Of a stretch of DNA of 64,000 nt, positions 54,362 through 64,000 are shown one piece after another. How positions within the stretch are numbered: the first letter of the stretch is position 1; every line of letters begins with the position of its first letter. The DNA lies in contig NZ_JADEWI010000016.1 of NCBI RefSeq assembly GCF_015207705.1, positions 1-64,000 on the forward strand, written 5' to 3'. The translations under genes and the position numbers were made by a program. The stretch is from Nostoc sp. LEGE 06077. GTDB taxonomy: Bacteria > Cyanobacteriota > Cyanobacteriia > Cyanobacteriales > Nostocaceae. Below the pieces are notes generated by a model. The model ran no database searches, had not been told where the DNA came from, and was given only the letters and a program-made list of their open reading frames with translations.

Positions 54362-55087
54362 ATGGTCATGGCTCCTGCCAAGATTCTTGTAGTTGATGAC
54401 GACCCTGCGGTTCGCAACTTAATCCAACGCTTTTTGATTAAGCAGAACTATCAGGTGGAGGCCGCTGAGGATGGTAAATCAGCCTTAGCGCTATTCGAGC
54501 AATTTAACCCTGACTTGGTAATTTTAGATGTAAATTTACCAGACGTTATCGGGTTCAACCTCTGCCAAGAGATGCAAAGTCGTAATGGTGTGTTTGTTCT
54601 CATGCTCACTAGTCGTGCGGATGAAGCTGACAAGATTCGTGGCTTTGCTAAAGGTGCTGACGACTATCTCACTAAGCCATTTGGTTTAGGAGAGTTAGAA
54701 GTCAGAGTCGCCGCAATTTTGCGGCGACAGCGGGTTGTGACTACAGCAGAACAAAAACGCCTAGTTTTTGAAAAATTGATGATTGATCCCGTCCGGCGGG
54801 AAGTTACATTAAACAACCTACCAGTACCCCTAACAGCATTGGAATTTGACTTGTTGCATTTTTTAGCCAGCCATCCTGGGCGGGTTTGGCGACGAGCAGA
54901 ACTAATTCAAGAAGTTTGGGACTATGAATATGTTGGCGACCAGCGGGTTGTAGATGTACATATTGGTCAAATTCGTAAGAAAATTGAAGCTGATGCCAGC
55001 CAACCAGCATTAATTCAGACTGTACGCGGCGTAGGTTATAAGTTTGAATGCCCTACTCATTCTCCGCAATTGGAAACTAACCCTTGA
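54362..55087 (+). CDS. OmpR/PhoB-type response regulator
   Basis: About 241 residues (ATG 54362 or 54368; the open frame begins at a TTG at 54350). Receiver with the acidic pocket DDDP, phospho-acceptor in LVILDVNLPDV (about D54-D56 depending on start) and K in YLTKPFGLGELEVR. Winged-helix output domain (about 145-240): LTALEFDLLHFLASHPGRVWRRAEL and DVHIGQIRKKIE. The kinase partner is not adjacent. Confidence 0.92.
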   Translation: MVMAPAKILVVDDDPAVRNLIQRFLIKQNYQVEAAEDGKSALALFEQFNPDLVILDVNLPDVIGFNLCQEMQSRNGVFVLMLTSRADEADKIRGFAKGADDYLTKPFGLGELEVRVAAILRRQRVVTTAEQKRLVFEKLMIDPVRREVTLNNLPVPLTALEFDLLHFLASHPGRVWRRAELIQEVWDYEYVGDQRVVDVHIGQIRKKIEADASQPALIQTVRGVGYKFECPTHSPQLETNP

Positions 55088-55177
55088 ATTAATTGTTTCT
55101 ACTGGTTTCCAATTGCCAGTTCTCGATCCAGGAAAACCCGCCTTGAGGACTGGAATTACTACAATACAACTAAATTT

Positions 55178-55205
55178 GTCAGGGCGAACGGTTGTTCGCC
55201 CTGAC
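55178..55205 (+). terminator. Strong hairpin after the response regulator gene
   Basis: GTCAGGGCGAAC (55178-55189) and GTTCGCCCTGAC (55194-55205) form a 12-bp GC-rich stem with a 4-base loop. It lies between two convergent genes and can serve both. Confidence 0.7.
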
Positions 55206-55245
55206 TATTAATGTATCTGTTGTTGCCTATAAGTTGGGAAAGTAA

Positions 55246-55443
55246 CTAGCAGTTGTGAAATAAAGTTTCTAAATAAACACGAGCAGCACGGCGATCACTA
55301 TCCCCATTTTGGAGTAAAAAAAGTGACAATGCTGCTGTTAATACACGGGTCTGATCCCAATCAGGGTGAGTTTCTAAATAGCTTTTGAGGGATTCATGGA
55401 GTGTTTCGGGAATTTCCGTAAAAATGCTCACCGTTGCGTTCAT
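55246..55443 (-). CDS. DUF2811-type small protein
   Basis: 65 residues. The sequence (SIFTEIPETLHESLKSYLE, then LTAALSLFLLQNG and AARVYLETLF) matches a cyanobacterial family I know as DUF2811, with a ribbon-helix-helix-like pattern in strand and helix positions. DNA binding is possible but not shown. It is convergent with the response regulator gene. Confidence 0.8.
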   Translation of the reverse strand: MNATVSIFTEIPETLHESLKSYLETHPDWDQTRVLTAALSLFLLQNGDSDRRAARVYLETLFHNC

Positions 55444-56075
55444 GAGATTTTCCTTCTCTGAGGTCGATCAAGCGAATTTGCTGGCACTCCAGAAGCACAA
55501 GATAGAAATTGTTACTTCTTTCGTCATCTGAATCATCTGCTCCAAACATCTCAGGTATTTTGTGATTTCCTTAGATCAATGGGCAAGAAAAAAATGCCAG
55601 TCGCATTATTGTGCTTCAAGAGGGGGTGAGTTTGTCAATGCTGCGAAATGTTAAAAACGATTCTTCAGGAAAGAAATATTGACGAAATAATCAGGGTTAA
55701 GGCTAAGTTTTTGTTACATTACTTTACAAAAACTCAGTCACTGAACTAACCGACATCTGTGAACTAGAAATCCCCAATAACACCGCAAGTGCCGATCATC
55801 TCGTAGCGTATCTGTGGAAAACTACTAAAATGCTTGTGGAAAGCCTGTGGAATCAGTGAGGAAAATTGCTGCTAATGATAAGAATTACAAAAAGTTTGAA
55901 GTAGGAATCAGAATCATCAGATTCCATCCCCATTCCCTGACAAGTGTAGGTTTTTAACTAAGCAATGAGTCAGGACGCTAAAAATAACGAGATAATAGTA
56001 CTTCCATCAACCCTACACTGCAAATAATGTTTCTGGGGAAAAACGTAAAAAACCTACGCTCTACTCCCTACTCCT
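55444..56075. other. Gap with DnaA-box-like sites and a dispersed repeat
   Basis: No gene seen. TGTGGAAAA (55813), TGTGGAAAG (about 55835) and TGTGGAATC (about 55846) occur within 45 bases in one orientation and resemble the cyanobacterial DnaA box TTTTCCACA. The repeat at 55944-56019 follows. Confidence 0.4.
55944..56019. repeat. Dispersed repeat, copy 2
   Basis: Starts GTGTAGGTTTTT and ends ACCCTACACT, an inverted pair at the ends. The interior (AACTAAGCAATGAGTCAGGACG, read in parts) shares phase and many bases with the copy at 24691-24770. Confidence 0.7.
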
Positions 56076-56726
56076 TTAACGTCTTCGTTCTTGCAGCTTG
56101 CGATACACAGCCTTTAAATCAACTTGATGATGAGCTAAGGCAACTAGAGTGTGATAAAGTAAATCCGCCACTTCCCCAGCAATAGCATCTGCCTCATCAT
56201 CTTTAAAAGCCATGACAACCTCAGCCGATTCCTCACCTATCTTCTTTAAAATCTTGTTATCGCCGCCTGCGAATAACTTGCAGGTATAAGAACTATCTGA
56301 GGGGTTGTCACGGCGATCGCAGATCACCTGAAACACCTGGGATAATGTATCTGCTGGCGGTGGCGTAATTGTGCCTTCTAATTGATGAAAACAACTGCGT
56401 TCACCAGTATGGCAGGCAATATCTCCGATTTGCTCCACCCCAATCAACAAAGCATCACTATCGCAGTCATAACGGATACTCTGCACTTTTTGGATATGTC
56501 CCGAAGTCCCGCCCTTATGCCATAACTCTTGTCGAGAACGGCTCCAAAACCAAGTTTCCCCAGATTCCAAAGTCTTTTGTAACGACTCCCGATTCATCCA
56601 CGCCATCATCAAGACTGTGCCATCTAAATAGTCTTGCACAATCGCTGCTACTAAACCCCGTTCGTCGTAGCGAATTTTTTCCACGGGAATAGCGTGACGC
56701 AATGAATCTGATTCGGTAGAAAACAT
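56076..56726 (-). CDS. hisIE: Bifunctional phosphoribosyl-AMP cyclohydrolase/phosphoribosyl-ATP diphosphatase
   Basis: 216 residues. The HisI domain (about 1-118) contains [22 protein letters not shown] and the metal-binding [18 protein letters not shown]. The HisE domain (about 122-216) contains [27 protein letters not shown] and [11 protein letters not shown]. It carries out steps 2 and 3 of histidine synthesis. The fused form is usual in cyanobacteria. Confidence 0.95.
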   Translation of the reverse strand: MFSTESDSLRHAIPVEKIRYDERGLVAAIVQDYLDGTVLMMAWMNRESLQKTLESGETWFWSRSRQELWHKGGTSGHIQKVQSIRYDCDSDALLIGVEQIGDIACHTGERSCFHQLEGTITPPPADTLSQVFQVICDRRDNPSDSSYTCKLFAGGDNKILKKIGEESAEVVMAFKDDEADAIAGEVADLLYHTLVALAHHQVDLKAVYRKLQERRR

Positions 56727-56823
56727 ACCAGCTTACTTGACTCTAACAACAATGATTAATGGATTCACGATACCATTCTCAATATGACAGCTGGCATGTT
56801 TTATGAAAATGAAAATTTATGAT

Positions 56824-57018
56824 CTAGCCTGAAACAACAACATTTCTTTCCATTGCCGACTGCATTTTAACAGCACTTAACGCCACTTGGTGAGCTTTCG
56901 ATGCTTCACCATACCAATGGAGAGCCGAGTTAAAAGCTGCACGGTAAAGCTCCTGGTATGCCTCAGATAACCGAGTCCGGATTTCTAAAGGCAAGTCGTC
57001 ATTGGACTTATACAACAT
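56824..57018 (-). CDS. ChaB-like small protein
   Basis: 64 residues. The motif YKSNDDLPLEIRTRLSEAYQELYRAAFNSA (about 3-32) is the ChaB signature. ChaB was named a cation-transport regulator next to ChaA, but the function is poorly known. No ChaA antiporter is nearby. It lies between hisIE and the divergent hemL. Confidence 0.82.
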   Translation of the reverse strand: MLYKSNDDLPLEIRTRLSEAYQELYRAAFNSALHWYGEASKAHQVALSAVKMQSAMERNVVVSG

Positions 57019-57127
57019 AGTTGTTATTTTCCTGGTTCAGCTATTTCTATAGGATAGAAATTATGCACAGTTTTTCACCCTATCCTAAGATAGAGCTTTT
57101 TTTGTTTGTCATTTTTAGGAGACAGCC

Positions 57128-58426
57128 TTGGTAAACACCACAATTAAAACCACAAAATCACAAGAAATTTTCGCCGCCGCCCAAAACCTCATGCCAGGAG
57201 GAGTCAGTTCTCCAGTGAGAGCATTTAAATCTGTCGGTGGACAACCCATAGTTTTTGACCGTGTTAAAGGCGCATACATCTGGGATGTTGATAGCAACCA
57301 ATATATTGACTATGTAGGCACTTGGGGGCCAGCAATTTGCGGTCATGCTCATCCAGAAGTCATCTCAGCACTCCACGAAGCTTTAGAAAAAGGTACTAGT
57401 TTTGGAGCGCCTTCAGTTCTCGAAAACGTCCTCGCAGAGATGGTCATTGATGCTGTTCCTAGCATCGAAATGGTCAGATTTGTTAACTCTGGGACAGAAG
57501 CTTGTATGGCTGTTTTGCGGCTGATGCGGGCTTTTACCAACCGTGAGAAAATTATCAAATTTGAAGGCTGCTACCACGGTCATGCTGATATGTTCTTGGT
57601 AAAAGCGGGTTCGGGTGTGGCAACACTTGGTTTACCAGACTCCCCAGGAGTACCGAAATCCGCAACTAGCAGTACCCTAACGGCTCCTTTCAACGACTTG
57701 GAAGCAGTCAAAGCCTTATTTGAAGAAAACCGCGATCAGATTGCCGGTGTCATTCTAGAGCCAGTTGTGGGTAACGCTGGGTTTATTCCTCCCGATGCTG
57801 GTTTCTTAGAAGGACTCAGGGAACTCACCCACGAACATGGGGCTTTATTAGTATTTGATGAAGTAATGACAGGCTTTCGGATTGCCTATGGTGGCGCTCA
57901 AGAAAAATTTGGCATTACTCCCGATTTGACAACACTAGGTAAAGTCATTGGTGGTGGTTTGCCAGTAGGAGCCTACGGCGGACGACGAGAGATTATGTCC
58001 ATGATTGCTCCTGCCGGCCCTGTGTATCAAGCCGGCACTCTTTCCGGAAATCCTTTGGCAATGACAGCTGGCATTAAAACCCTGGAATTACTCCAAAAAC
58101 CTGGTACTTATGAGTATCTTGACCGAATTACTCAAAAGCTATCAGATGGTTTACTGCGAATTGCCCAAGAAACTGGTCACGCAGCTTGTGGTGGTCAGAT
58201 TAGCGCCATGTTTGGCTTGTTTTTCACCTCTGGGCCTGTTCACAACTATGAAGATGCTAAAAAATCAGATACCGCCAAGTTTGGCCGCTTTCATCGCGGG
58301 ATGTTAGAACGTGGCGTTTATTTAGCACCTTCTCAGTTTGAGGCTGGGTTTACTTCTTTGGCTCATACTGAAGAAGATATTGAGCAGACTCTAGCAGTTG
58401 CACGGGAAGTAATGTCTAGTCTTTAA
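57128..58426 (+). CDS. hemL: Glutamate-1-semialdehyde 2,1-aminomutase (TTG start)
   Basis: 432 residues. Class III PLP aminotransferase fold: [36 protein letters not shown] and the PLP lysine in [11 protein letters not shown]. It makes 5-aminolevulinate, the entry to heme, chlorophyll and corrin synthesis. The start is TTG at 57128-57130, with AGGAG about 6 bases upstream (57117-57121). No nearby ATG gives the full N-terminus ([13 protein letters not shown]). Confidence 0.95.
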   Translation: MVNTTIKTTKSQEIFAAAQNLMPGGVSSPVRAFKSVGGQPIVFDRVKGAYIWDVDSNQYIDYVGTWGPAICGHAHPEVISALHEALEKGTSFGAPSVLENVLAEMVIDAVPSIEMVRFVNSGTEACMAVLRLMRAFTNREKIIKFEGCYHGHADMFLVKAGSGVATLGLPDSPGVPKSATSSTLTAPFNDLEAVKALFEENRDQIAGVILEPVVGNAGFIPPDAGFLEGLRELTHEHGALLVFDEVMTGFRIAYGGAQEKFGITPDLTTLGKVIGGGLPVGAYGGRREIMSMIAPAGPVYQAGTLSGNPLAMTAGIKTLELLQKPGTYEYLDRITQKLSDGLLRIAQETGHAACGGQISAMFGLFFTSGPVHNYEDAKKSDTAKFGRFHRGMLERGVYLAPSQFEAGFTSLAHTEEDIEQTLAVAREVMSSL

Positions 58427-58774
58427 GTGCTGAGTGCTGAGTTTTGAGTGTTAAAAGTAACTTTATTAGCGCCTGTGGCGCTATTTTAACTCAGCACTTA
58501 GCACTTTCAACTCAGCACTACTTAAGTGACTGTAAAAATATGTAAAAGTTTTAGTTCAACATCACTTATTACACAAATAACTTGATAACTACTGACGATC
58601 GCGCCTCATATCAGCTATCTTGTTGTGATGATCGCTTAGGTAAACGAGTCAAACTTTAGGAACTCTTCAAAGGATTTCCAGCATAAATTACCTGCCAAGA
58701 GTTGATTTTGGTTTAAATAATTAAACTAGAGCGTAATGCTCCTAGCCATTCTTCGCGCAGCGAGTTGACAGTGC
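58427..58774. other. Spacer with short inverted repeats
   Basis: It contains the common AGTGCTGAGTGCTGAG repeat (58429 onward) and its complement near 58490-58520, which can form a loose stem after hemL. A small AGCGCC/GGCGCT stem lies near 58467-58481. No gene. Confidence 0.45.
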
Positions 58775-60394
58775 ATGAGCTACTGCTTAAATCCAACCTG
58801 TCCCAATCCAGAAAATGTAGTGTATAGCCAAAGGTGTCAGTCGTGTGGCTCGCGCCTACTGCTGCGCGATCGCTATCGGGTGAGTAAACCTTTAGGTCAA
58901 GGTGGCTTTGGAGCAACCTTCTTAGCTCAGGATGAAGCTTTACCTGGAGAACCGAGTTGTGTCATCAAGCAACTACGACCATCAGGAAACGCACCCCATG
59001 TTTTGCAAATGGCGCGAGAACTATTTGAGCGAGAAGCCAGAACCCTAGGTAAAATTGGCAACCATCCTCAAGTCCCAAGGCTACTCGACTATTTTGAAGA
59101 ACAGGAACAATTCTATCTAGTTCAGGAATATATTAGCGGCGCTACCTTACAACAGGAAATCAAAGCTAATGGAGTTTTGAGCGAAGCAGGTGTTAAACAA
59201 TTTTTGAGCGAGATTTTACCTTTACTGCAATATATCCATGAGCAAAAGGTAATTCACCGTGATATCAAACCTGCCAACTTAATTCGCCGGAGTCAAGATG
59301 CCAGAATGGTGTTAATTGACTTTGGTGCTGTCAAAAACCAAGTAACACAAGCTGCACCTAACCAATCAGGACAGACAGCCCTAACGGCTTATGCAATTGG
59401 TACTCCTGGTTTTGCACCACCAGAACAAATGGCGATGCGTCCAGTTTACGCTAGTGATATCTACGCTTTAGGAGTCACCTGTATTTATTTACTCACTAGC
59501 AAAACGCCTAAAGATTTAGATTACAATCCCACTACAGGGGAAATGATGTGGGAACAGTTGGTGTATGTGAGTGATCACTTGACTGGTGTATTGCGAAAAA
59601 TGTTAGATGTTTCCGTCCGCAATCGCTACCAGTCAGCAACAGACGTTCTCAGAGCGTTAGAGATGGAGCCTTACTTAGATAGTTTGGCTAAAAGCCTGCT
59701 AGTAAAATCTGACACGAGTACTAAAGAAAAAACATCACAACGTGGAGACAACTCGGCTATTTTATGCAGCAATCCTTCTGCTGTAGGAGCTACGAATACA
59801 GGAGTAGCTCAGGTAGCAGCAGCCATTCGGGCTAGACGAGCTAAAATTGCCGAGGCCGCTGGTTCAGATCCTGGTGGAATGCGTCCAGCAGCTATGGGTA
59901 AACCAGGAATGTTGCCTAACAGCAATAGCAATAGTGCCAACACTCAACAGTCCAAGGCTGGACGTAGATTAGATAGCCAAACTTTATTAACAGCCTATCT
60001 CAAGGGAAGACGAGATTTTGCCTTACACAATTTAAACTTCTTGAATCTCCAAGGTAGTGAATTGTCAGAAACCAATTTTCATTCGGCTCAACTGCAAAGC
60101 ACTAATCTCCAAGGAGCAAATCTTCACAATAGCGATTTTGGTCGGGCTAGTCTCACTCGCGCTAATCTCAGAGATGCTAATTTAACCAAAGCTTATTTCA
60201 ACCATGCTGATTTAGAAGGCGCAGACCTGCGCGGTGCAGATCTTAGTTATGCTCATCTGAGCAATGCGAATCTTCGAGGTGCTAATTTGTGTGGTGCTAA
60301 TCTAACTGGAGCCAAAATATTAGATGAGCAACTGGCACTAGCAAAAACTAATTGGATGACAGTACGCCCCAATGGTAAACGCGGCTTATTGTAA
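58775..60394 (+). CDS. Ser/Thr protein kinase with zinc ribbon and pentapeptide repeats
   Basis: 539 residues. N-terminal zinc ribbon (CLNPTCPNPENVVYSQRCQSCG). The kinase domain (about 35-300) has GQGGFGATFLA, VIKQL (Lys), HRDIKPANLIRR (catalytic Asp) and IDFGAVK. A linker of Asn/Ser/Ala-rich sequence leads to pentapeptide repeats (about 405-515; A[DN]LxG type: LQGANL, LRDANL, LEGADLRGADL). This is the SpkB-like layout of cyanobacteria. The substrate is unknown. The adjacent FHA gene may be linked in signalling. Confidence 0.92.
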   Translation: MSYCLNPTCPNPENVVYSQRCQSCGSRLLLRDRYRVSKPLGQGGFGATFLAQDEALPGEPSCVIKQLRPSGNAPHVLQMARELFEREARTLGKIGNHPQVPRLLDYFEEQEQFYLVQEYISGATLQQEIKANGVLSEAGVKQFLSEILPLLQYIHEQKVIHRDIKPANLIRRSQDARMVLIDFGAVKNQVTQAAPNQSGQTALTAYAIGTPGFAPPEQMAMRPVYASDIYALGVTCIYLLTSKTPKDLDYNPTTGEMMWEQLVYVSDHLTGVLRKMLDVSVRNRYQSATDVLRALEMEPYLDSLAKSLLVKSDTSTKEKTSQRGDNSAILCSNPSAVGATNTGVAQVAAAIRARRAKIAEAAGSDPGGMRPAAMGKPGMLPNSNSNSANTQQSKAGRRLDSQTLLTAYLKGRRDFALHNLNFLNLQGSELSETNFHSAQLQSTNLQGANLHNSDFGRASLTRANLRDANLTKAYFNHADLEGADLRGADLSYAHLSNANLRGANLCGANLTGAKILDEQLALAKTNWMTVRPNGKRGLL

Positions 60395-60817
60395 TTAAAC
60401 AGTTAAATATTACAAATTTTTGCCAAATTTTAAAAGTAAATATTAGGCTCTAATCGTTTAGATTAATTGAGGTCAAAATTAAGTAGTGAGACTCACTGCT
60501 TAATTTTTTCTTTGATATTAACCCGTAAATTTATACTGGAAATTTAATCTTTCTCATAATTAGTTAAAAAATGCTTAAATTATTCTTAATAATTAGCATC
60601 TGTTAAAATTAGACTACAGTAATTTACAATATAAAATAAAGTTACACAATATTTTTTTAATTCAAGTTGCATGAGATTTATCCTAAGTAGCAAAATGTCA
60701 GTAGAAATTCTTAAGTACAAGTCGTAAAACTTAATTCTATTGAGTTGCTAAATTTTAAACATAGCAGGAAAGGTTAAATAAATAATTCTTCCTGATTGTA
60801 GGCTGAGAAAAAAGTTC
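60395..60817. other. AT-rich leader of the FHA gene
   Basis: No ORF or clear structure; likely promoter and untranslated leader. Confidence 0.4.
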
Positions 60818-61600
60818 ATGGCAGACATCAGCAAATCACATATATTTACGCTAAAAGGCTCAACCAAAATCGCTGAGTTCAAGAGTAAAGAAATAGAACG
60901 AAAATTAAGTTTATATCAGGTATTCGTCAAGTTATACGAACACCACAGTGGACTTTTAGAAGATATTCTTCAGATGGAAGACCTATCTTTGTCTGGTGTG
61001 ACAGGTTTAAACTCAAGTTATGTGCAGGGTGTAGTAAATGATGGTAAGGCTTACTTAGTAACGAACTTGGGTGATCATCAAACCCAAACTTTACTACAAC
61101 CACAGCAGATTTGGACAATCGGACGCGATCGCCAGTGTGGGATATGTATAGGGGATAAATATCTGTCTCGTCGCCATGCGGCCATCCAATATATAGATAA
61201 AGATGATGAACCGGGTTTTTACATAGTCGATTTTAAAAGTACTAACGGTTCCTTTGTGAATGGCGAACAAGTCTATCAGCGAATTAGACTCAAAGAAGGC
61301 GATCTCATTCGTATCGGGAATCTTACTTTTAATTTTTTCTACAACCATAATCATCGCATCTTACCCACAGTAGCGATGGAGTTACTTATGCAGCTGTCAT
61401 CTCGCAATGGCTGTAATCTAGAAGATACATTAAGTTATTTTGCCCCAGAAAAATACTTACCAGAAATCCCAGATAAAGCTATTCCATTTACCAAAAATTT
61501 TGGTTTAGACCATCAAAATGGCCATGATGGCTTTACCACAGAACAAAAGTCAGATATTTTAGACCGATTTTTCAATCAAGTTACACCTTCTCCAATATGA
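60818..61600 (+). CDS. FHA-domain protein
   Basis: 260 residues. FHA domain (about 92-175) with IGRDRQCGICIGDKYLSRRHAAI, DFKSTNGSFVNGEQV and LKEGDLIRIGNLTF, which bind phosphothreonine peptides. The N-terminal 80 residues are helical. The tail is polar. It lies 423 bases after a Ser/Thr kinase gene on the same strand, which suggests but does not prove a kinase-reader link. No membrane segment. Confidence 0.9.
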   Translation: MADISKSHIFTLKGSTKIAEFKSKEIERKLSLYQVFVKLYEHHSGLLEDILQMEDLSLSGVTGLNSSYVQGVVNDGKAYLVTNLGDHQTQTLLQPQQIWTIGRDRQCGICIGDKYLSRRHAAIQYIDKDDEPGFYIVDFKSTNGSFVNGEQVYQRIRLKEGDLIRIGNLTFNFFYNHNHRILPTVAMELLMQLSSRNGCNLEDTLSYFAPEKYLPEIPDKAIPFTKNFGLDHQNGHDGFTTEQKSDILDRFFNQVTPSPI

Positions 61601-61673
61601 AGACAGCAGTGAACAGTGATTATTTGTAACTATTCACTGCTCAATCAGCTAAGACACATCTAAATTACATCAA

Positions 61674-61715
61674 CACAAAGCCCTGAGCGCCGATTCTGAC
61701 GCTCAGGGCTTTGTG
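61674..61715. terminator. Bidirectional terminator between the FHA gene and recA
   Basis: A perfect 16-base inverted repeat (CACAAAGCCCTGAGCG at 61674-61689 and its complement at 61700-61715) with a 10-base loop, between two convergent genes. Confidence 0.8.
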
Positions 61716-61767
61716 CTGTGCCATTTGTATTGACAAAGGAAAAGGGACAAATGACAAACCCGCTTAC

Positions 61768-62838
61768 TTATTCTTCCTCTTCGTATTCATCTTCCTCGTC
61801 CTCACTGACTTTAGCTACAGAATTAGCAGAAACCACAGCCCCCGTATCAAGTTTTTGGTGTACCTGCTGTTTAATTTGTTCAACAAATTCCGGTTTTTCT
61901 TCTAAGTATTTAATTGCGTTGTCTCGACCTTGAGAAATGTTGTCACCGTTATAGCTATACCAAGCACCCTTGCGGGTTAAAACACCTGTTTCTTCGGCTA
62001 TATCGACCAAACAACCTAAAATTGACACTCCCTTACCAAAAATAATGTCAAATTCCGCCACCCTAAAAGGTGGGGCTACTTTGTTTTTAGCAACTTTCAC
62101 CTTAACGCGGTTGCCAAATTCTTCTGTACCTTTTTTCAAAGTTTGAATCCGGCGAATATCCAAACGCACAGAAGCATAAAACTTTAAGGCGTTACCACCA
62201 GTTGTAGTTTCGGGACTACCGTAGGTAACACCGATTTTTTGCCGCAACTGGTTGATGAAAATTACTGTACAACCAGATTTACCAATATTCCCAGTGATTT
62301 TACGGAGAGCTTGGCTCATCAACCTGGCTTGTAAACCTACATGAGTATCACCCATATCCCCCTCAATTTCCGCACGGGGAACTAATGCTGCTACTGAGTC
62401 GATAACTACAATGTCAACAGCAGACGAACGCACCAATTGATCAACAATTTCTAAAGCAGATTCTCCTGTGTCAGGCTGGGAAACCAGCAAATTGTCGATA
62501 TCTACACCCAAAGCTGCTGCATAAGTAGGGTCTAGGGCGTGTTCCGCATCCACAAAGGCCGCAATGCCACCTTGTTTTTGAACTTCGGCGAGGGCGTGTA
62601 GTGCTACTGTTGTTTTACCAGAACTTTCAGGGCCATAAATCTCAATCACCCGCCCTTTAGGTAAACCGCCACCCAAGGCCAAATCTAAGGTGAGCGCCCC
62701 AGTGGAAATTGTCTCCACCCGCATCCGGGTTGCATCGCCCAAGCGCATAATAGCTCCTTTACCGAAGCTGCGCTCAATCTGGTTGAGTACAATATTCAGG
62801 GCTTTTTGCTTACCTGAATTGTCAGTGTTGATAGCCAT
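61768..62838 (-). CDS. recA: Recombinase A
   Basis: 356 residues. Walker [10 protein letters not shown] (about 70-78), Walker [10 protein letters not shown]1/L2 loops and the [10 protein letters not shown] segment. The tail is highly acidic ([12 protein letters not shown]), as expected. It forms the nucleoprotein filament for homologous recombination and the SOS response. No intein or truncation. The upstream region has a HIP1 octamer but no clear LexA box seen by eye. Confidence 0.97.
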   Translation of the reverse strand: MAINTDNSGKQKALNIVLNQIERSFGKGAIMRLGDATRMRVETISTGALTLDLALGGGLPKGRVIEIYGPESSGKTTVALHALAEVQKQGGIAAFVDAEHALDPTYAAALGVDIDNLLVSQPDTGESALEIVDQLVRSSAVDIVVIDSVAALVPRAEIEGDMGDTHVGLQARLMSQALRKITGNIGKSGCTVIFINQLRQKIGVTYGSPETTTGGNALKFYASVRLDIRRIQTLKKGTEEFGNRVKVKVAKNKVAPPFRVAEFDIIFGKGVSILGCLVDIAEETGVLTRKGAWYSYNGDNISQGRDNAIKYLEEKPEFVEQIKQQVHQKLDTGAVVSANSVAKVSEDEEDEYEEEE

Positions 62839-63118
62839 TACTGCCTCTATCTATATATATGGATTTATGGAGTGTTAGGTTTGGAGGTGAAGTAGAACAG
62901 ATATACTATTTTAGCCAGAAAATGCGGAAATAGGATTTCTTAGAGAAATAAACGTGACAACATCGTAACGCGATCGCTACTAGATGTGACTAGTACAAAA
63001 TAACCTTAGTAGAGTTTTGGTTGCTAGTTCTCCCAAACACCTCCGTACCAATATAAATATCTGGTTCTATCAAAACCCGGTTATACAGAGATTTTTATTA
63101 AAAAGCTAAACTACAGAA

Positions 63119-63913
63119 TCAAGTTTGTTGCTGTGCTATCTTTCTCACAGTCTCAAGATTAATTTGTAACTGTTCAGCTATTTCTTCCACCGTGATTCCC
63201 GCTTTCAATAGCAATGGTACAGCAGATAGCTTACCTTCTTCCCGACCTTCTTCCCGACCTTCTTCAAGTGCTTCTTGATAAACTCTAGTTTGTTTGAGGG
63301 CGTTCAATTTCAGCATATTTTCCACCTCTTCGCGGCTTAAATGAGGAAACTTATAAACTATAATTGTCTCGATTAAATCGATTATTGCTTGACTAGATAA
63401 AGGGTTGGCGATTTCTTGCCTTGTTTGTGATATCAGATTTCTGGCACGATTAGCAGCGTTTTCCTCTGGTTCTACCACTAATTTGATGATACCTATACCC
63501 AAAGATTTGGATGTCGGTTCGATTTCATCAAGATAGACTCGTTGCACTTTTGAACTATCTAACAATATTTGATAAAGTTTGGTATTATCTGGCTCTAGAC
63601 TTCGCATAGGGTAGATAATGACTGCATACCAATCATAAGTAGCTGGATTTTGGTTGCAAAAGAGGAATAGTTCGGCAAATAGGCGATTGTACAGCAGTTC
63701 ATCTTTCTGGAATTGTACTTCACAGAAATATACAGTTTGATCAGAGTTGTTTGCTGTTGGTAAAAACACTCCATCAATCCGAAAAGCAGTTTGCTTGATT
63801 TCTACTGAACGAAATTGATAATCTTGAGTATCACTAATAGAGCGCCCAAGCAACTCAAAGAAAATATTGGGAAACTCGGCAAATAATTGGTAAAAAATAC
63901 TATCGGTCTTCAC
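63119..63913 (-). CDS. DUF2887/Rpn-like putative nuclease
   Basis: 264 residues. The start (DSIFYQLFAEFPNIFFELLG) and VYFCEVQFQKDELLYNRLFAELFLF mark the cyanobacterial DUF2887 family, related to Rpn/PD-(D/E)XK transposase-like nucleases (E in CEVQFQ). A Glu/Arg-rich repeat EEGREEGREEGK (about 221-232) leads a short helix-turn-helix-like end (VEEIAEQLQINLETV). These proteins are multi-copy and often scattered. Role unknown. Confidence 0.88.
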   Translation of the reverse strand: MKTDSIFYQLFAEFPNIFFELLGRSISDTQDYQFRSVEIKQTAFRIDGVFLPTANNSDQTVYFCEVQFQKDELLYNRLFAELFLFCNQNPATYDWYAVIIYPMRSLEPDNTKLYQILLDSSKVQRVYLDEIEPTSKSLGIGIIKLVVEPEENAANRARNLISQTRQEIANPLSSQAIIDLIETIIVYKFPHLSREEVENMLKLNALKQTRVYQEALEEGREEGREEGKLSAVPLLLKAGITVEEIAEQLQINLETVRKIAQQQT

Positions 63914-64000
63914 TCTGGCTATATGGAGGTAGAAAAAAGACGTTATGTTGATTTTAAGTGCAGAGTGGGTTGAAGCAAAATGAATTTCGAGTTTCCTGAT

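Noticed and set aside
63221-63265. Direct repeats at the DNA level near the end of the window as a CRISPR-like array
   Set aside because: They encode the EEGREEGREEGK repeat of the DUF2887 protein and have no spacers.

Overview
The window is chromosomal DNA of a filamentous, heterocyst-forming cyanobacterium of the Nostoc/Anabaena type. The evidence is a free-standing PsaB2-type photosystem I core gene, a HetP-like heterocyst regulator, XisH/XisI proteins, dense HIP1 octamers (GCGATCGC), many short dispersed repeats, and cyanobacterial small-protein families (DUF3082, DUF2811, CPP1-like). No rRNA, tRNA or CRISPR array was found.

Layout. 0-0.6 kb: the tail of an IS element next to a truncated ORF. 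0.7-5.3 kb: an M24-like protein with lost metal ligands, psaB2, a small membrane protein and an IS630-type relic. 5.3-8.3 kb: a cobG-cobH-cobI operon under a cobalamin riboswitch; the longest cobG ORF reads into the riboswitch, and the real start is probably a TTG. 8.5-10 kb: an exosortase with one adjacent sorted substrate. 10.2-12 kb: tandem metallophosphoesterases. 12.6-15.2 kb: a MITE, cobL and an MFS transporter. 15.9-27.3 kb: mostly housekeeping (PEP-CTERM protein, patatin, pyruvate dehydrogenase E2, an OYE-type flavin oxidoreductase, YjbQ, Nif3-like, MBL/beta-CASP).

27.7-44.3 kb is an accessory, conflict-rich region: a ParA-RHH cassette with an iterated operator, XisH/XisI, two different caspase-like/FGE-lectin effectors each preceded by a small companion protein (EACC1-like and Pepco-like), three Uma2 nuclease loci (one a pseudogene with two in-frame TAA codons), an orphan tyrosine recombinase, a multi-PAS kinase and a DUF1778-GNAT toxin-antitoxin pair. 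The C-terminal tails of both FGE domains look like diversity-generating-retroelement variable regions; the first is the clearer case. This is the most interesting part of the window.

44.4-64 kb: rsmA-ispE-DUF3082, a two-component pair, a long gap holding a decayed trpE next to a divergent trpC and a HetP-like gene, then HAD hydrolase, CPP1-like, response regulator, DUF2811, hisIE, ChaB-like, hemL, a Ser/Thr kinase with pentapeptide repeats, an FHA protein, recA and a DUF2887/Rpn-like protein.

How the parts work together: cobG/H/I and cobL all serve corrin-ring synthesis, and the riboswitch gives B12 feedback. The exosortase and its substrate form a surface-sorting pair. The caspase modules plausibly act as regulated suicide or immune effectors with variable sensor domains. 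All family assignments come from reading motifs; no database search was run.
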